The notes beneath the pieces are model-generated. The model made no database searches and was not told where the DNA came from. It was given only the letters and a program-made list of their open reading frames with translations. This document shows positions 17,981 through 26,387 of a stretch of 63,889 nt of DNA, piece after piece. Source of the stretch: Oscillospiraceae bacterium (GTDB lineage Bacteria; Bacillota; Clostridia; Oscillospirales; Ruminococcaceae); the NCBI GenBank assembly GCA_017521325.1, contig JAFXCV010000015.1:1-63889 (forward strand), written 5' to 3'. A program made the position numbers and the translations under genes. Positions within the stretch are counted from its first letter, which is position 1. Every line of letters starts with the position of its first letter.

Positions 17981-19276
17981 TTATTCAGCTGCTGCCTCTT
18001 CTGCAACTGCACTCTCCTTTACCAGATCAATTGCCTTGGTAACACGCAGATCCTGTACATAATCTGCCATCGGAATGCGGCGCTTTACGTCTGCAACAGT
18101 CATATTGTTTGCTGCTGCGATCTCTTCCAGGCCCTTGTCGATCTCTTCCTCGGAAACCTCCAGATTCTCCAGCTCTGCAATCTTCTCCAGTGCCAGACGC
18201 AGCTTTACTTCGCTGACTGCACGGTCACGGTTGGAATCACGGAAATCCTCAATGCTCATGCCGGTGTACTGCAGATACAGATCCAGACCCATACCCTGCT
18301 GGCTGAGCATGTTCTCGAAGTTTGCAACGAGAGTGTCAATGCGCTGCTCGAACATGCAGTTCGGAATGGGAGCATCCACCTTAGCGATCAGAGCCTCGAT
18401 CACTGCATTGTCAAATGCGATCTGAGTTTCACGCTCTGCACCCTCTTCGAGCTTTGCTCTTACATCAGCCTTGAATGCATCAACGGTCTCGAACTCTGTG
18501 GAATCCTGGATGAATGCATCGTCAACCTCGGGCAGCTCTTCTACAGTGATGCCATTGAGCTTGCACTTGAAGACAGCTTCCTTGCCTGCATAGTCTTCCA
18601 TCTGGTAATTCTCAGGGAATGTTACAGTGACATCGAACTCATCGCCGATGTTCTTGCCAACGATCTGCTCCTCGAAGCCGGGGATGAACTGACCGCTGCC
18701 AAGACGAAGCGGGAAGCCTGTACCCTTGCCGCCTTCAAATGCTTCTTCACCGAAGAAGCCCTCAAAGTCGAGGTTTACTTCGTCACCCATCTGTGCTGCT
18801 CTGTCATCAACGGAAACGAGTCTTGCATTTCTCTGACGGAGTGTCTGCATCTGTGCGTCAACATCCTCATCAGTTACAGTCTTGACAATTTTCTGTACCT
18901 TAATGCCCTTATAATCGGAAATTTCAATCTCAGGCTTTGTGATGCACAGCACCTTGAATACAACGCCCTCTTCCTTGCTTACCTTTTCAGCCTCAACCTG
19001 CGGACGGTCAACCAGTGTGAAGTCAGCCTCCATCAGTGCGGGAGTCAGCTCGGAGTTGATCAGTGCATTGAGTGCATCCTCATAGAATACGCCCTCACCC
19101 ATGCGAGCCTCAGCCATCTTACGGCTTACCTTGCCCTTTCTGAAGCCGGGCAGAGAAATGTGCTTCTTTGCCTTCTGATAAGCCTGCTCTACAGCAGCTT
19201 CAAATTCCTCAGCACCTACTTCAAATACCAGTTCTACAGTATTGACATCTGTTCTTGTTGTTGATTTCAAACTCAT
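17981..19276 (-). CDS. tig: Trigger factor (ribosome-bound chaperone and PPIase)
   Basis: Binds at the ribosome exit tunnel and helps nascent chains fold. 431 aa, the usual length. N-terminal ribosome-binding domain with the signature LPGFRKGKVS, central FKBP-type peptidyl-prolyl isomerase domain (about 155-245, GDEVNLDFEGF to FKCKLNGI), and helical C-terminal chaperone arms. Start at 19276 has GGAGG nine bases upstream; a 15-nt longer version lacks support. Ends in an Ala/Glu-rich tail. Confidence 0.97.
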   Translation of the reverse strand: MSLKSTTRTDVNTVELVFEVGAEEFEAAVEQAYQKAKKHISLPGFRKGKVSRKMAEARMGEGVFYEDALNALINSELTPALMEADFTLVDRPQVEAEKVSKEEGVVFKVLCITKPEIEISDYKGIKVQKIVKTVTDEDVDAQMQTLRQRNARLVSVDDRAAQMGDEVNLDFEGFFGEEAFEGGKGTGFPLRLGSGQFIPGFEEQIVGKNIGDEFDVTVTFPENYQMEDYAGKEAVFKCKLNGITVEELPEVDDAFIQDSTEFETVDAFKADVRAKLEEGAERETQIAFDNAVIEALIAKVDAPIPNCMFEQRIDTLVANFENMLSQQGMGLDLYLQYTGMSIEDFRDSNRDRAVSEVKLRLALEKIAELENLEVSEEEIDKGLEEIAAANNMTVADVKRRIPMADYVQDLRVTKAIDLVKESAVAEEAAAE

Positions 19277-19399
19277 TTTCAAGTCCTCCAATGTACTTCT
19301 CTCAATTTATGGCAATCTCCGCACCTCATTACACAGGCTGCTGATGATTCCCTATGTGAATGCTCAAAATAAACAGAGCAAACATTGCACATACAATTT

Positions 19400-19428
19400 A
19401 TTATAACACATTCACGGCGATATTTCTA
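19400..19428 (-). promoter_or_regulatory. Probable promoter of tig
   Basis: Minus strand: TAGAAA (19423-19428), 17 bp, TATAAT (19400-19405) with TGT extended -10. The -35 is poor; the extended -10 may compensate. Leader of about 115 nt. Confidence 0.55.
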
Positions 19429-19471
19429 TAGATTTTTGCAATTCGCATTACACTTCTACAGTTTTTACAAA

Positions 19472-20161
19472 TCACAGAACCTTTTCAGGTGCAAATTGTA
19501 AAAAATCACCAGAAATTAAATGGTAGGTCACACCATCTTCGACCCCTCTGGTCGCTCTGCCATGGGATTTTCCGTGCAAATGGCCGTAATAGCAATGCTC
19601 CACGGAATATTCCTGCAGGAGTGCAAGCATAGGTTCGTTGCGGTTTGACCAGAAGATGGGGGGATAGTGCAGGAACACAATAGGTTTGAGTCCCTGTGCT
19701 GCCGCAGCCTCCAGAGAAACCTTCAGCCGCTGCTGTTCCCTTGCAAGCACCTTGGCATCGGACGGCTCCCCCGGCATATTCACCCATCCTCTTGTTCCGC
19801 AGATGGCGTACTCTCCATAGGCATAGCAGTTGTTATGGAGAATATGCAGGCTGTCGAAGCCGTTCTCCTCAAAAAATCCGGTCATTTTCTTCATGGAATT
19901 CCACCAGTAATCGTGGTTCCCCTTGAGGATGATTTTCTGTCCGGGGAGATCATGAAGAAACGCAAAGTCCGCCTTTGCTTCCTCCAATGTCATTCCCCAC
20001 GAAATATCTCCTGCAAGCACCACAGTATCCTCGGGGGCAATCAGTCTGCGCCAGTTTTCCTCGAGCAGCGACTGATAATTCTCCCAGCCGTTGAAAATAT
20101 CCATGGGCTTATCGGGAACACCGAATGACAGGTGGGTATCTCCGAGTACGAATAAACTCAT
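19472..20161 (-). CDS. Calcineurin-like metallophosphoesterase
   Basis: Metal-dependent phosphoesterase of unknown substrate. 229 aa. The five metal-binding blocks appear in order: GDTHLSFG, LAGDISWG, KGNHDYWW, HYPP and GHLHG. Cytoplasmic, no signal peptide. Starts 3 nt after the thrC stop, so translation is probably coupled to thrC, although nothing ties it to threonine synthesis. Similar stand-alone proteins are widespread in Clostridia. Confidence 0.9.
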   Translation of the reverse strand: MSLFVLGDTHLSFGVPDKPMDIFNGWENYQSLLEENWRRLIAPEDTVVLAGDISWGMTLEEAKADFAFLHDLPGQKIILKGNHDYWWNSMKKMTGFFEENGFDSLHILHNNCYAYGEYAICGTRGWVNMPGEPSDAKVLAREQQRLKVSLEAAAAQGLKPIVFLHYPPIFWSNRNEPMLALLQEYSVEHCYYGHLHGKSHGRATRGVEDGVTYHLISGDFLQFAPEKVL

Positions 20162-20164
20162 CCT

Positions 20165-21664
20165 TTATTCAGCAATGCCGAGCTGACGAAGCACATAGCC
20201 TTCCATGTCATTCTTATTGATGACATCGGAGAAGCGAACTTCCTTGTCCTTCAGCTCTGCCAGAGACTGCGGAATTGCAAGTCCGGACAGCGCAGCAAGA
20301 CGGGAAACCATCTCGTACTCGTCCTCGGTTGTCTGCGCACCCTCGATTGCTTCCAGAACGCTTGCACTGAACTTGTAGGGGCTTGCGGTGGATGCGATCA
20401 GTGTCTTTGTGGTATCACCTGTCTTTGCAATATAATCCAGATATACCTTCACAGCAACTGCGGTATGGGTATCGCAGGTGTAGCCGTACTGTTCCTTGAA
20501 ATCGTGGATGGTCTTCTTGGTATCCGCATCATCACAGAAACCGCCGACAAAATCAGCCTGCAGCTTTGCCTTGACTGCATCGGAAACCTCATAAGTACCC
20601 TCTGCGGACAGTGCGCCGAACCATTCACGGATCTGTGCATCGTCACCGCCGGTGAGCAGATACAGCAGACGCTCCAGGTTGCTGGAAATGAGGATATCCA
20701 TGGACGGTGAGCAGGTTGCGTAGAAATCACGGTTTCTGTTATAAACGCCGGTATCAATGAAATCGGTCAGAACCTTGTTGATATTGGATGCACAGATCAG
20801 CTTGCCCAGCGGCACGCCCATAAGCTTTGCATAGTATGCAGCAAGGATATTACCGAAGTTGCCGGTCGGTACAACAACGTTGAGTGTATCGCCGAAATTG
20901 ATGTAGCCCTTCTTTGCCATTTCTGCATAGGAGGATACATAGTAAACGATCTGGGGAGCGAGTCTGCCCCAGTTGATGGAGTTTGCACTGGAGAACATTT
21001 TGCCGCCTGCTGCGAGCTTTTCCTTGACAGCAGCATCGGTGAAGATCTTCTTCACGCCGTTCTGGCAATCATCAAAGTTGCCCTCAAGAGCGCACACCTT
21101 GACATTTGCGCCCTCCTGTGTTCTCATCTGGCGCTTCTGCATGGAGCTTACGCCATCCTGCGGATAGAACACCATGATCTCTGTGCCGGGAACATCCTTG
21201 AAGCCCTCCAGAGCAGCCTTACCGGTATCGCCGGAAGTCGCAACGAGGATAACAACCTTCTTGTCCTCGCCGTTCTTCTTCAGAGAAGTGGTGAGCAGAT
21301 ACGGCAGGATCTGCAGTGCCATATCCTTGAAGGCACAGGTCGGGCCATGCCACAGTTCGAGAATGTGTGCATCGCCAAATGAACCTGTGATCTCTGCGAT
21401 ATTTTCAGTATCAAAGCTTTTTGCATTGTAGGCGTTGGATGTACAGTATGCAATTTCCTCCGCTGTGAAATCGGTCAGAAATTTGCCAAACACCACGTTT
21501 GCACGCTCTGCATAGCTCATGTCGGCAAGTGCCTTGAGCTCATCCATGGAAATCTGCGGAATCTCGGAAGGAACAAAGAGTCCTCCATCCGTAGAAATAC
21601 CCTGTGCAATTGCGGTTGCGCTGTTTACCTGCAGCTTACTGTCTCTTGTACTTTTGTAGTACAT
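20165..21664 (-). CDS. thrC: Threonine synthase
   Basis: PLP enzyme converting O-phosphohomoserine to threonine, last step of the pathway. 499 aa, the long (fold type II, yeast-like) form. N-terminal YYKSTRDSK and TDGGLFVP, the PLP lysine K113 in GPTCAFKDMALQ, and the phosphate-binding VVPTGNFGN. AAGGGTGG lies upstream of the ATG. No other thr, hom or lysC gene is nearby and I see no threonine leader peptide. A hairpin lies between it and yraN. Confidence 0.96.
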   Translation of the reverse strand: MYYKSTRDSKLQVNSATAIAQGISTDGGLFVPSEIPQISMDELKALADMSYAERANVVFGKFLTDFTAEEIAYCTSNAYNAKSFDTENIAEITGSFGDAHILELWHGPTCAFKDMALQILPYLLTTSLKKNGEDKKVVILVATSGDTGKAALEGFKDVPGTEIMVFYPQDGVSSMQKRQMRTQEGANVKVCALEGNFDDCQNGVKKIFTDAAVKEKLAAGGKMFSSANSINWGRLAPQIVYYVSSYAEMAKKGYINFGDTLNVVVPTGNFGNILAAYYAKLMGVPLGKLICASNINKVLTDFIDTGVYNRNRDFYATCSPSMDILISSNLERLLYLLTGGDDAQIREWFGALSAEGTYEVSDAVKAKLQADFVGGFCDDADTKKTIHDFKEQYGYTCDTHTAVAVKVYLDYIAKTGDTTKTLIASTASPYKFSASVLEAIEGAQTTEDEYEMVSRLAALSGLAIPQSLAELKDKEVRFSDVINKNDMEGYVLRQLGIAE

Positions 21665-21694
21665 ACTACCACCCTTTCCTTTTTTGGAAGATTC

Positions 21695-21716
21695 AGATTC
21701 CGCAAAAGCGGAATCT
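21695..21716 (-). terminator. Hairpin after yraN, before thrC
   Basis: AGATTCCGC-TTTT-GCGGAATCT, a 9-bp perfect stem immediately after the yraN stop. There is no clear T tract on the minus strand, so termination is uncertain. Confidence 0.5.
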
Positions 21717-21717
21717 G

Positions 21718-22110
21718 TTAAATTTGGCTATTGTCATGAAAATCCGTTTCATCAAACGCATTTTCAAGATAATCAATATCAATGATGCGGTGATTGTGTG
21801 CCGTCACCTCGGCGGCATCATAGCGGATGTACCATTCATTTTCGCTGATGTCAAATTTCTCACAGTACGCATATGCCGCTTTGACAAGCAGCCTGCGTTT
21901 ACGCCATGTGATTGCCTCAAGTCCGCTTTCTATACTGTCAAGGCTTCGTGTTTTGACCTCGACAAAGCAAAGATCGCTGTCCCTTGCAGCAACAATGTCG
22001 ATTTCTCCGCCACGGATACGAAAATTCCGTGCAAGGATCCGATAGCCGAGTGCTTCAAGATAATAGCACACGGCAGATTCCCCCATTTTTCCAAGCTCCG
22101 TCGGTTTCAT
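21718..22110 (-). CDS. YraN/UPF0102 family nuclease-like protein
   Basis: 130 aa, full family length; restriction-endonuclease-like fold. Shows GExAvxYLexxGYxILxRNfR at the N-terminus and GEIDIVA...CFVEVKTR, which holds the Asp, Glu and Lys of a PD-(D/E)xK active site. Cellular role not established. The ATG at 22110 overlaps the rnhB stop as ATGA, so translation is coupled; the longer frame from 22176 lies inside rnhB. Confidence 0.92.
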   Translation of the reverse strand: MKPTELGKMGESAVCYYLEALGYRILARNFRIRGGEIDIVAARDSDLCFVEVKTRSLDSIESGLEAITWRKRRLLVKAAYAYCEKFDISENEWYIRYDAAEVTAHNHRIIDIDYLENAFDETDFHDNSQI

Positions 22111-22727
22111 AAGATTTTTTTGAGAAATGACGGTCTGTGGATGGGACTCGGGCCATATTCCCGGAGCAGCGCACAATGCTGTGCGGTTCCGTAACCCTTA
22201 TGCTGTTCAAAGGCATATTGCGGATAGAGCTGTGCCTGTTCCTGCATATAATGATCCCTTGCAACCTTCGCAAGAATGGAGGCTGCAGCAATCGACGCAG
22301 AGGTGGCATCACCCTTGACGACGGTTTCTCCTGCAATCAAGAGTTTCGGGAAACGGTTTCCATCCACCAGTGCATATGCAGGTGAAAGTTCCAGCCCTTC
22401 GACTGCCCGTTTCATGGCAAGCATAGCGGCATTCAGGATGTTGATCTCCTCAATTTCAGCAACACTTGCTGTGGCAATACACCATGCCGCTGCCTTTTCT
22501 TTGATTTCTATAAACAATTCCTCACGGCGTTTCTCCGACAGCTTCTTGCTGTCATCAAGTCCCGTGATTCCGGAAGTATCCTCTAAAATAACGGCTGCGG
22601 CAAATACATCCCCTGCAAGAGGGCCTCTGCCTGCTTCGTCCACGCCGCAGAATACGCCGTGAATCTGCCGTACATTGGTATCAAAATCCAGCATCGCCTG
22701 ACGGCGAAGCAAAGTATCCTGACGCAT
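22107..22727 (-). CDS. rnhB: Ribonuclease HII
   Basis: Cuts RNA in RNA/DNA hybrids and misincorporated ribonucleotides. 206 aa. Catalytic D30 and E31 in [24 protein letters not shown], and later [20 protein letters not shown]. The start at 22727 has a perfect AGGAGG and follows the rbgA stop by 1 nt; the longer frame to 22880 lies within rbgA. Middle of the operon lepB-lepB-rbgA-rnhB-yraN. Confidence 0.96.
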   Translation of the reverse strand: MRQDTLLRRQAMLDFDTNVRQIHGVFCGVDEAGRGPLAGDVFAAAVILEDTSGITGLDDSKKLSEKRREELFIEIKEKAAAWCIATASVAEIEEINILNAAMLAMKRAVEGLELSPAYALVDGNRFPKLLIAGETVVKGDATSASIAAASILAKVARDHYMQEQAQLYPQYAFEQHKGYGTAQHCALLREYGPSPIHRPSFLKKIL

Positions 22728-22728
22728 A

Positions 22729-23604
22729 TCAATCCTCCTGCGGCGGCAGCTCCAGAGTGATTCTGCCGAGTTTTGCGCTGCGGAACTCGTCAAGCACCAT
22801 AATTGCTGCACGCTCCGTATTGACAACACCACCGGACAAGAGCATTCCACGCTTTCTGCCAACCATTTCAAGAAGTGCAAGTCCGTCGGTTTCTTCCATT
22901 TCCACTTTGTAGCGTTCCTTCAGAACCTGCGGATAATTGCGGTGGAGGTATTCAAGCAGCAGCATTGCGAGTGCCTCGATATCCAGCACCTGATCACGGA
23001 TCGCACCTGTAAATGCAAGACGGCATGCCGCATCCTGATCGTCAAGCTTTGGCCAGAGTACACCGGGCATGTCCAGAAATTCCACCTGTTCATCAACCTT
23101 CACCCACTGCTTGGTACGGGTAACGCCGGGTCTGTCCTCGACCTTGGCTCTCTTTGATTTTGTCATACGGTTGATGAAAGAGGATTTTCCAACATTGGGG
23201 ATGCCCACGATCATCAGACGGATGGGTCTGCCGACCATGCCTGCTTTCTGACGTTTTGCAAGCAGCTCCCTAAGCATCTGCTCACGGACTGCGGGAAGAA
23301 ACTGCTTAGCTCCCTTGCCGCTGATGCAATCCATTGCAAGCGCAGGAATCCCCTGCTGCTTGTACCACTGGATCCACTTTGCGGTAGCATCGGGATCCGC
23401 CATATCGCTCTTGTTGAGCAGCACCATATAGGGCTTGCTGTTCATGAGCTTGGAAAGCTCGGGATTGCAGCTGCTCTGGGGGATTCTGGCGTCAAGAAGC
23501 GCAACCACGCCATCCACAAGGGACAGATTGGCTGCGATCATGCGTCTTGTTTTGGTCATGTGACCGGGAAACCATTGGATATTACCGATTTGAATTTCGG
23601 GCAT
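22729..23604 (-). CDS. rbgA: Ribosome biogenesis GTPase RbgA/YlqF
   Basis: Circularly permuted GTPase needed for late 50S assembly. 291 aa. N-terminal [13 protein letters not shown] is the family signature; motifs come in permuted order G4 NKSD, G5-like DCISGKG, G1 [10 protein letters not shown]2 [10 protein letters not shown]3 DMPGVLWP. Starts just after the signal peptidase stop, AAAGGAG overlapping that stop. Confidence 0.96.
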   Translation of the reverse strand: MPEIQIGNIQWFPGHMTKTRRMIAANLSLVDGVVALLDARIPQSSCNPELSKLMNSKPYMVLLNKSDMADPDATAKWIQWYKQQGIPALAMDCISGKGAKQFLPAVREQMLRELLAKRQKAGMVGRPIRLMIVGIPNVGKSSFINRMTKSKRAKVEDRPGVTRTKQWVKVDEQVEFLDMPGVLWPKLDDQDAACRLAFTGAIRDQVLDIEALAMLLLEYLHRNYPQVLKERYKVEMEETDGLALLEMVGRKRGMLLSGGVVNTERAAIMVLDEFRSAKLGRITLELPPQED

Positions 23605-23607
23605 TTC

Positions 23608-24231
23608 CTACTCCTTTACTGTAAGCGGTCCGAAATCCTCCCACGGATAGATCCGCAGGACAACCTTGCCGCTGATATCGGATTTATGTACCAGACCCAC
23701 ACTGCGGTAACGGCTGTCGAGCGATACATCCCGATTATCCCCCATAACAAAAACATAGCCCTCAGGGATGGTAATGGGATATTCAAATGCACCGCCGCTG
23801 ACGGGCGAAGTGGTCGGGGTATTGACATAATTTTCTTCCAGTGCCTCGCCATTGACAATGACAACGCCTGTTTCGAAGTCGATATCCACTACATCATTTT
23901 CTACTGCAATCACACGCTTGACGATGGTTTTGCCCAGTCCTTCATCCGTATAGACTTCGCCTTCGGCGTCAAGGAGATTCGCATTTTTTACATTGATGAT
24001 CAGGATATCGCCTGCCTGCGGCTGACCTGCCAGATTATTCACAAGCAGCTGGTCATCGGTCACCATTGTCGGGTACATGGAAGATCCATTTACGGTAGCA
24101 ATATGGAACACATAGGTGAACAGAAGAACGATGCAGAACATGGACACAATGATCATATCGAGTAAATCAAAAAGCTCCGCTATGATGGAGTGGATGATCC
24201 TGTGTCTTGAAAACTTCAGATATTCACGCAT
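23608..24231 (-). CDS. lepB: Signal peptidase I, paralogue 1
   Basis: Membrane serine protease that removes signal peptides from exported proteins such as the dockerin enzymes here. 207 aa. One transmembrane segment (about 22-44) then catalytic S51 (GSSMYPT) and K105 (VKRVIAV), with box E GDNRDVSLDSRY. An N-terminal basic cytoplasmic stretch (MREYLKFSRHR). Eight nt downstream of a second signal peptidase gene. Confidence 0.95.
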   Translation of the reverse strand: MREYLKFSRHRIIHSIIAELFDLLDMIIVSMFCIVLLFTYVFHIATVNGSSMYPTMVTDDQLLVNNLAGQPQAGDILIINVKNANLLDAEGEVYTDEGLGKTIVKRVIAVENDVVDIDFETGVVIVNGEALEENYVNTPTTSPVSGGAFEYPITIPEGYVFVMGDNRDVSLDSRYRSVGLVHKSDISGKVVLRIYPWEDFGPLTVKE

Positions 24232-24239
24232 AACTGACC

Positions 24240-24950
24240 TCAGCCGACAAAACCGATGTCACTCAGGGGATAATAACGGAAGTAGGTTTTTCCGATGATA
24301 TCCTCCACAGCGATCAGTCCCACAGCACTGCTGCGGCTGTCGGTGGAATGATTGCGGTTATCACCCATAACAAAAATATAACCCTTCGGAATGGTGATCG
24401 GATACGTAAAGGCACCGTCATTATTGTGGGTCAGATCGTTAATATAATCCTCTTCAAGCGGCACGCCATCAATCATGACAACGCCTGCCTCAAAGTCGAT
24501 GTTCAGCTCCTCGCCTTCGACAGCCACCACTCGCTTGATGAGGTTTTCATTGAGGGAATACCCGCTGTTGATAACCTGCCCTTCCTTATTAAGAAGATTG
24601 CCGTTATGGTTATTGACAACGACAATATCTCCCCGCTTAGGCTCATAGAACATACGGTACATGACAAGTCTGTCATCATTGAGCAGCGTAGGATTCATAG
24701 AATTTCCATCTACAGTGACCGGACGGCACAAATAGGTGAACAGAAGCAGCACGGCAAAGACTGAAACGATCATCGTTTCAGCGATTTCCAAAAGTTCACT
24801 CAGGAATGAGCCTTTTTCCTTCTTGGCAGGCTCGTCGGGAGTTTCTTCCTCAGGCTGCACTTCAGTTTCCTCTGTATCAACAGGAGCTTCTGTTTCTTCG
24901 GGAAGCACATCCTGTGCCTGCTCTAACTGATTCTTTTCCATTTCTTCCAT
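24240..24950 (-). CDS. lepB: Signal peptidase I, paralogue 2 with acidic N-terminal extension
   Basis: 236 aa. Catalytic S84 (DGNSMNPT) and K139 (IKRVVAV), box E GDNRNHSTDSR. It differs from its neighbour by about 45 extra N-terminal residues that are strongly acidic (EETEAPVDTEETEVQPEEETPDE) before the single membrane segment (about 57-75). The start at 24950 follows GGAAGG; a second ATG three codons later is possible, and a longer frame to 25145 runs into the rplS terminators and is rejected. First gene of the lepB-lepB-rbgA-rnhB-yraN run. Confidence 0.93.
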   Translation of the reverse strand: MEEMEKNQLEQAQDVLPEETEAPVDTEETEVQPEEETPDEPAKKEKGSFLSELLEIAETMIVSVFAVLLLFTYLCRPVTVDGNSMNPTLLNDDRLVMYRMFYEPKRGDIVVVNNHNGNLLNKEGQVINSGYSLNENLIKRVVAVEGEELNIDFEAGVVMIDGVPLEEDYINDLTHNNDGAFTYPITIPKGYIFVMGDNRNHSTDSRSSAVGLIAVEDIIGKTYFRYYPLSDIGFVG

Positions 24951-25072
24951 GATATCCGCCTTCCTGTTCACTGCATTGCACAGCGGAACAATAGTATCAT
25001 CTATCGACAACCTCTGTTCTGCGTCATTTCTAAGGCTTGCAGAAGTTCTCGTTACATTTAATTTCAGATAGC

Positions 25073-25137
25073 AAAAAAGGGACTCCCGTCCCCCATTGCA
25101 GCACCCAGTACAAAAACAGCATGTGCTGTTTTTGTAC
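25073..25137 (-). terminator. Tandem terminators after rplS
   Basis: Going away from rplS: a perfect 14-bp inverted repeat with a 2-nt loop (25108-25137, GTACAAAAACAGCA/TGCTGTTTTTGTAC) and then GGGAC-GGGA-GTCCC followed by TTTTTT (25073-25092). Confidence 0.85.
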
Positions 25138-25154
25138 CGCCGCATGTTTTCGGA

Positions 25155-25499
25155 TTAGCCGATCAGTTCCTTAACCTTAGCTGCCTTACCAACTCTGTCA
25201 CGCAGATAGTAGAGCTTAGCTCTGCGAACCTTACCGTGTCTTACAAGCTCAACCTTGTCAACGGACGGGGAATGCAGGGGGAATACACGCTCAATACCGC
25301 AGCCGTGTGCTACACGTCTTACAGTAAAGGTACGGCTGATGCCGCCGTGCTTGATTGCGATAACTGTACCCTCAAAGATCTGGATACGGCTCTTGTCGCC
25401 TTCCTGGATCTTTACATGTACCTTTACGGTATCACCGATCGCAACTTCCGGTACATCCTTCTTCATGCTGGCTTCGCTGATCATCTTCAGTGCATCCAT
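25155..25499 (-). CDS. rplS: 50S ribosomal protein L19
   Basis: 114 aa, normal length. Signature residues [26 protein letters not shown] and [21 protein letters not shown]. Located at the 30S-50S interface. ATG 25499 preceded by AGGAGG; the frame extending to 25532 includes that site and is rejected. Monocistronic: own promoter, structured leader and tandem terminators. Confidence 0.98.
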   Translation of the reverse strand: MDALKMISEASMKKDVPEVAIGDTVKVHVKIQEGDKSRIQIFEGTVIAIKHGGISRTFTVRRVAHGCGIERVFPLHSPSVDKVELVRHGKVRRAKLYYLRDRVGKAAKVKELIG

Positions 25500-25683
25500 T
25501 GTTCTTTTCCTCCTAAATTTCCGGTTCTTCATTCACGCTGCAGCAAATGCACTCAGCAAAATGCATGCTGCGCTGTCCTCTCTCTTCTCACGGACGGCAT
25601 CACGTCAGCGGATGAACCGATTTAATGTCTTTCGGCATTAACCCTCATCCGGGCATACTTCACCCGAACGGATTTCAAATGCA
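25500..25683 (-). promoter_or_regulatory. Structured rplS leader (ribosomal-protein leader type)
   Basis: About 180 nt of leader with several nested pairings in the RNA: CGGG/CCCG, UUAAUG/CAUUAA inside GAUGA/UCAUC, GACG/CGUC, and GCAGCA/UGCUGC near the ribosome binding site. Firmicute L19 mRNAs are known to carry autoregulatory leaders; I cannot confirm that this one matches the described L19 leader model. Confidence 0.5.
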
Positions 25684-25689
25684 TTTATT

Positions 25690-25718
25690 ATCATACCACA
25701 TTTCGATGGAAAAAGCAA
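25690..25718 (-). promoter_or_regulatory. Promoter of rplS
   Basis: Minus strand: TTGCTT (25713-25718), 17 bp, TATGAT (25690-25695), TGG extended -10. Confidence 0.75.
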
Positions 25719-25724
25719 GTGTTT

Positions 25725-26387
25725 TTATGAAAATTCTTCCCCATTCAGGCAAAATATTTTTTCTCTGATCGCCTTCACAATCGAAAACGGCTGTTCTGCG
25801 TATTTTTTGAAGGCATCCGTTACGATACTGACATTGAGATTTGCTTCATTTCCGGCGGGAAGCCGCAGAAAAATGCGGAAAATTCCCTCCGTCTGCTCTG
25901 CCGACAGCACCGTGATCATGGGGGCAATGTTGATTTCCTTCATGCCACGCTTGGTTTTCTTTTCCATGAGGATCTCCGGCTGCGCTGCAAAATTATCCCA
26001 CTCTGCGGCAAGTGCCTGCACATCCGAAGATTCCAGCTCTACACGGTAGACCGCACTGCCGATATCGGCAGCCGCATATTTCGGGAACACCACCGCATGC
26101 ACCTTCAAACCTTCCGGCAGTGCGGCATTGAGGCGTTCCATCACCTCCTGCGGCGGAATGCTTTCCGTCAGGCGGAAGTCCATTGTTTCGCACATGCTCT
26201 CCGCACCAAGGGAAAGCGCAAGAGAGAACATCAGATACATATGCGGATGGAAGCCCTCTGTATACCATGCCGGAAGATCCGCACGTCGGATGGCACGCTG
26301 CATGCAGCGGTTGAGGTCAAGGTGGGAAATATATTTTGCACTGCCCGTCTTTTCAAAGACGGCTCTGTAATTGATTCTGTTATACAT
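25725..26387 (-). CDS. TIGR03936 family radical-SAM-associated protein (DUF2344)
   Basis: 220 aa. No iron-sulfur motif of its own; it is the usual partner of TIGR03960 radical SAM proteins and is sometimes found fused to them. Family features: RINYRAVFEKTGSAKYISHLDLNRCMQRAIRRADLP and EGFHPHMYLMFSLALSLGAES. Start chosen at 26387, whose ATG overlaps the partner's stop as TGATG; an in-frame ATG at 26396 is an alternative. Function unknown; tRNA or protein modification has been suggested for the pair from context only. Confidence 0.9.
   Translation of the reverse strand: MYNRINYRAVFEKTGSAKYISHLDLNRCMQRAIRRADLPAWYTEGFHPHMYLMFSLALSLGAESMCETMDFRLTESIPPQEVMERLNAALPEGLKVHAVVFPKYAAADIGSAVYRVELESSDVQALAAEWDNFAAQPEILMEKKTKRGMKEINIAPMITVLSAEQTEGIFRIFLRLPAGNEANLNVSIVTDAFKKYAEQPFSIVKAIREKIFCLNGEEFS

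Noticed and set aside
17939..19264. 441-codon plus-strand frame opposite trigger factor
   Set aside because: Antisense shadow of tig; Cys- and Leu-rich composition typical of such shadows, no ribosome site.
24951..25145. N-terminal extension of the second signal peptidase
   Set aside because: The extra codons run across the rplS terminators and lack a ribosome site; Cys-rich and not family-like.
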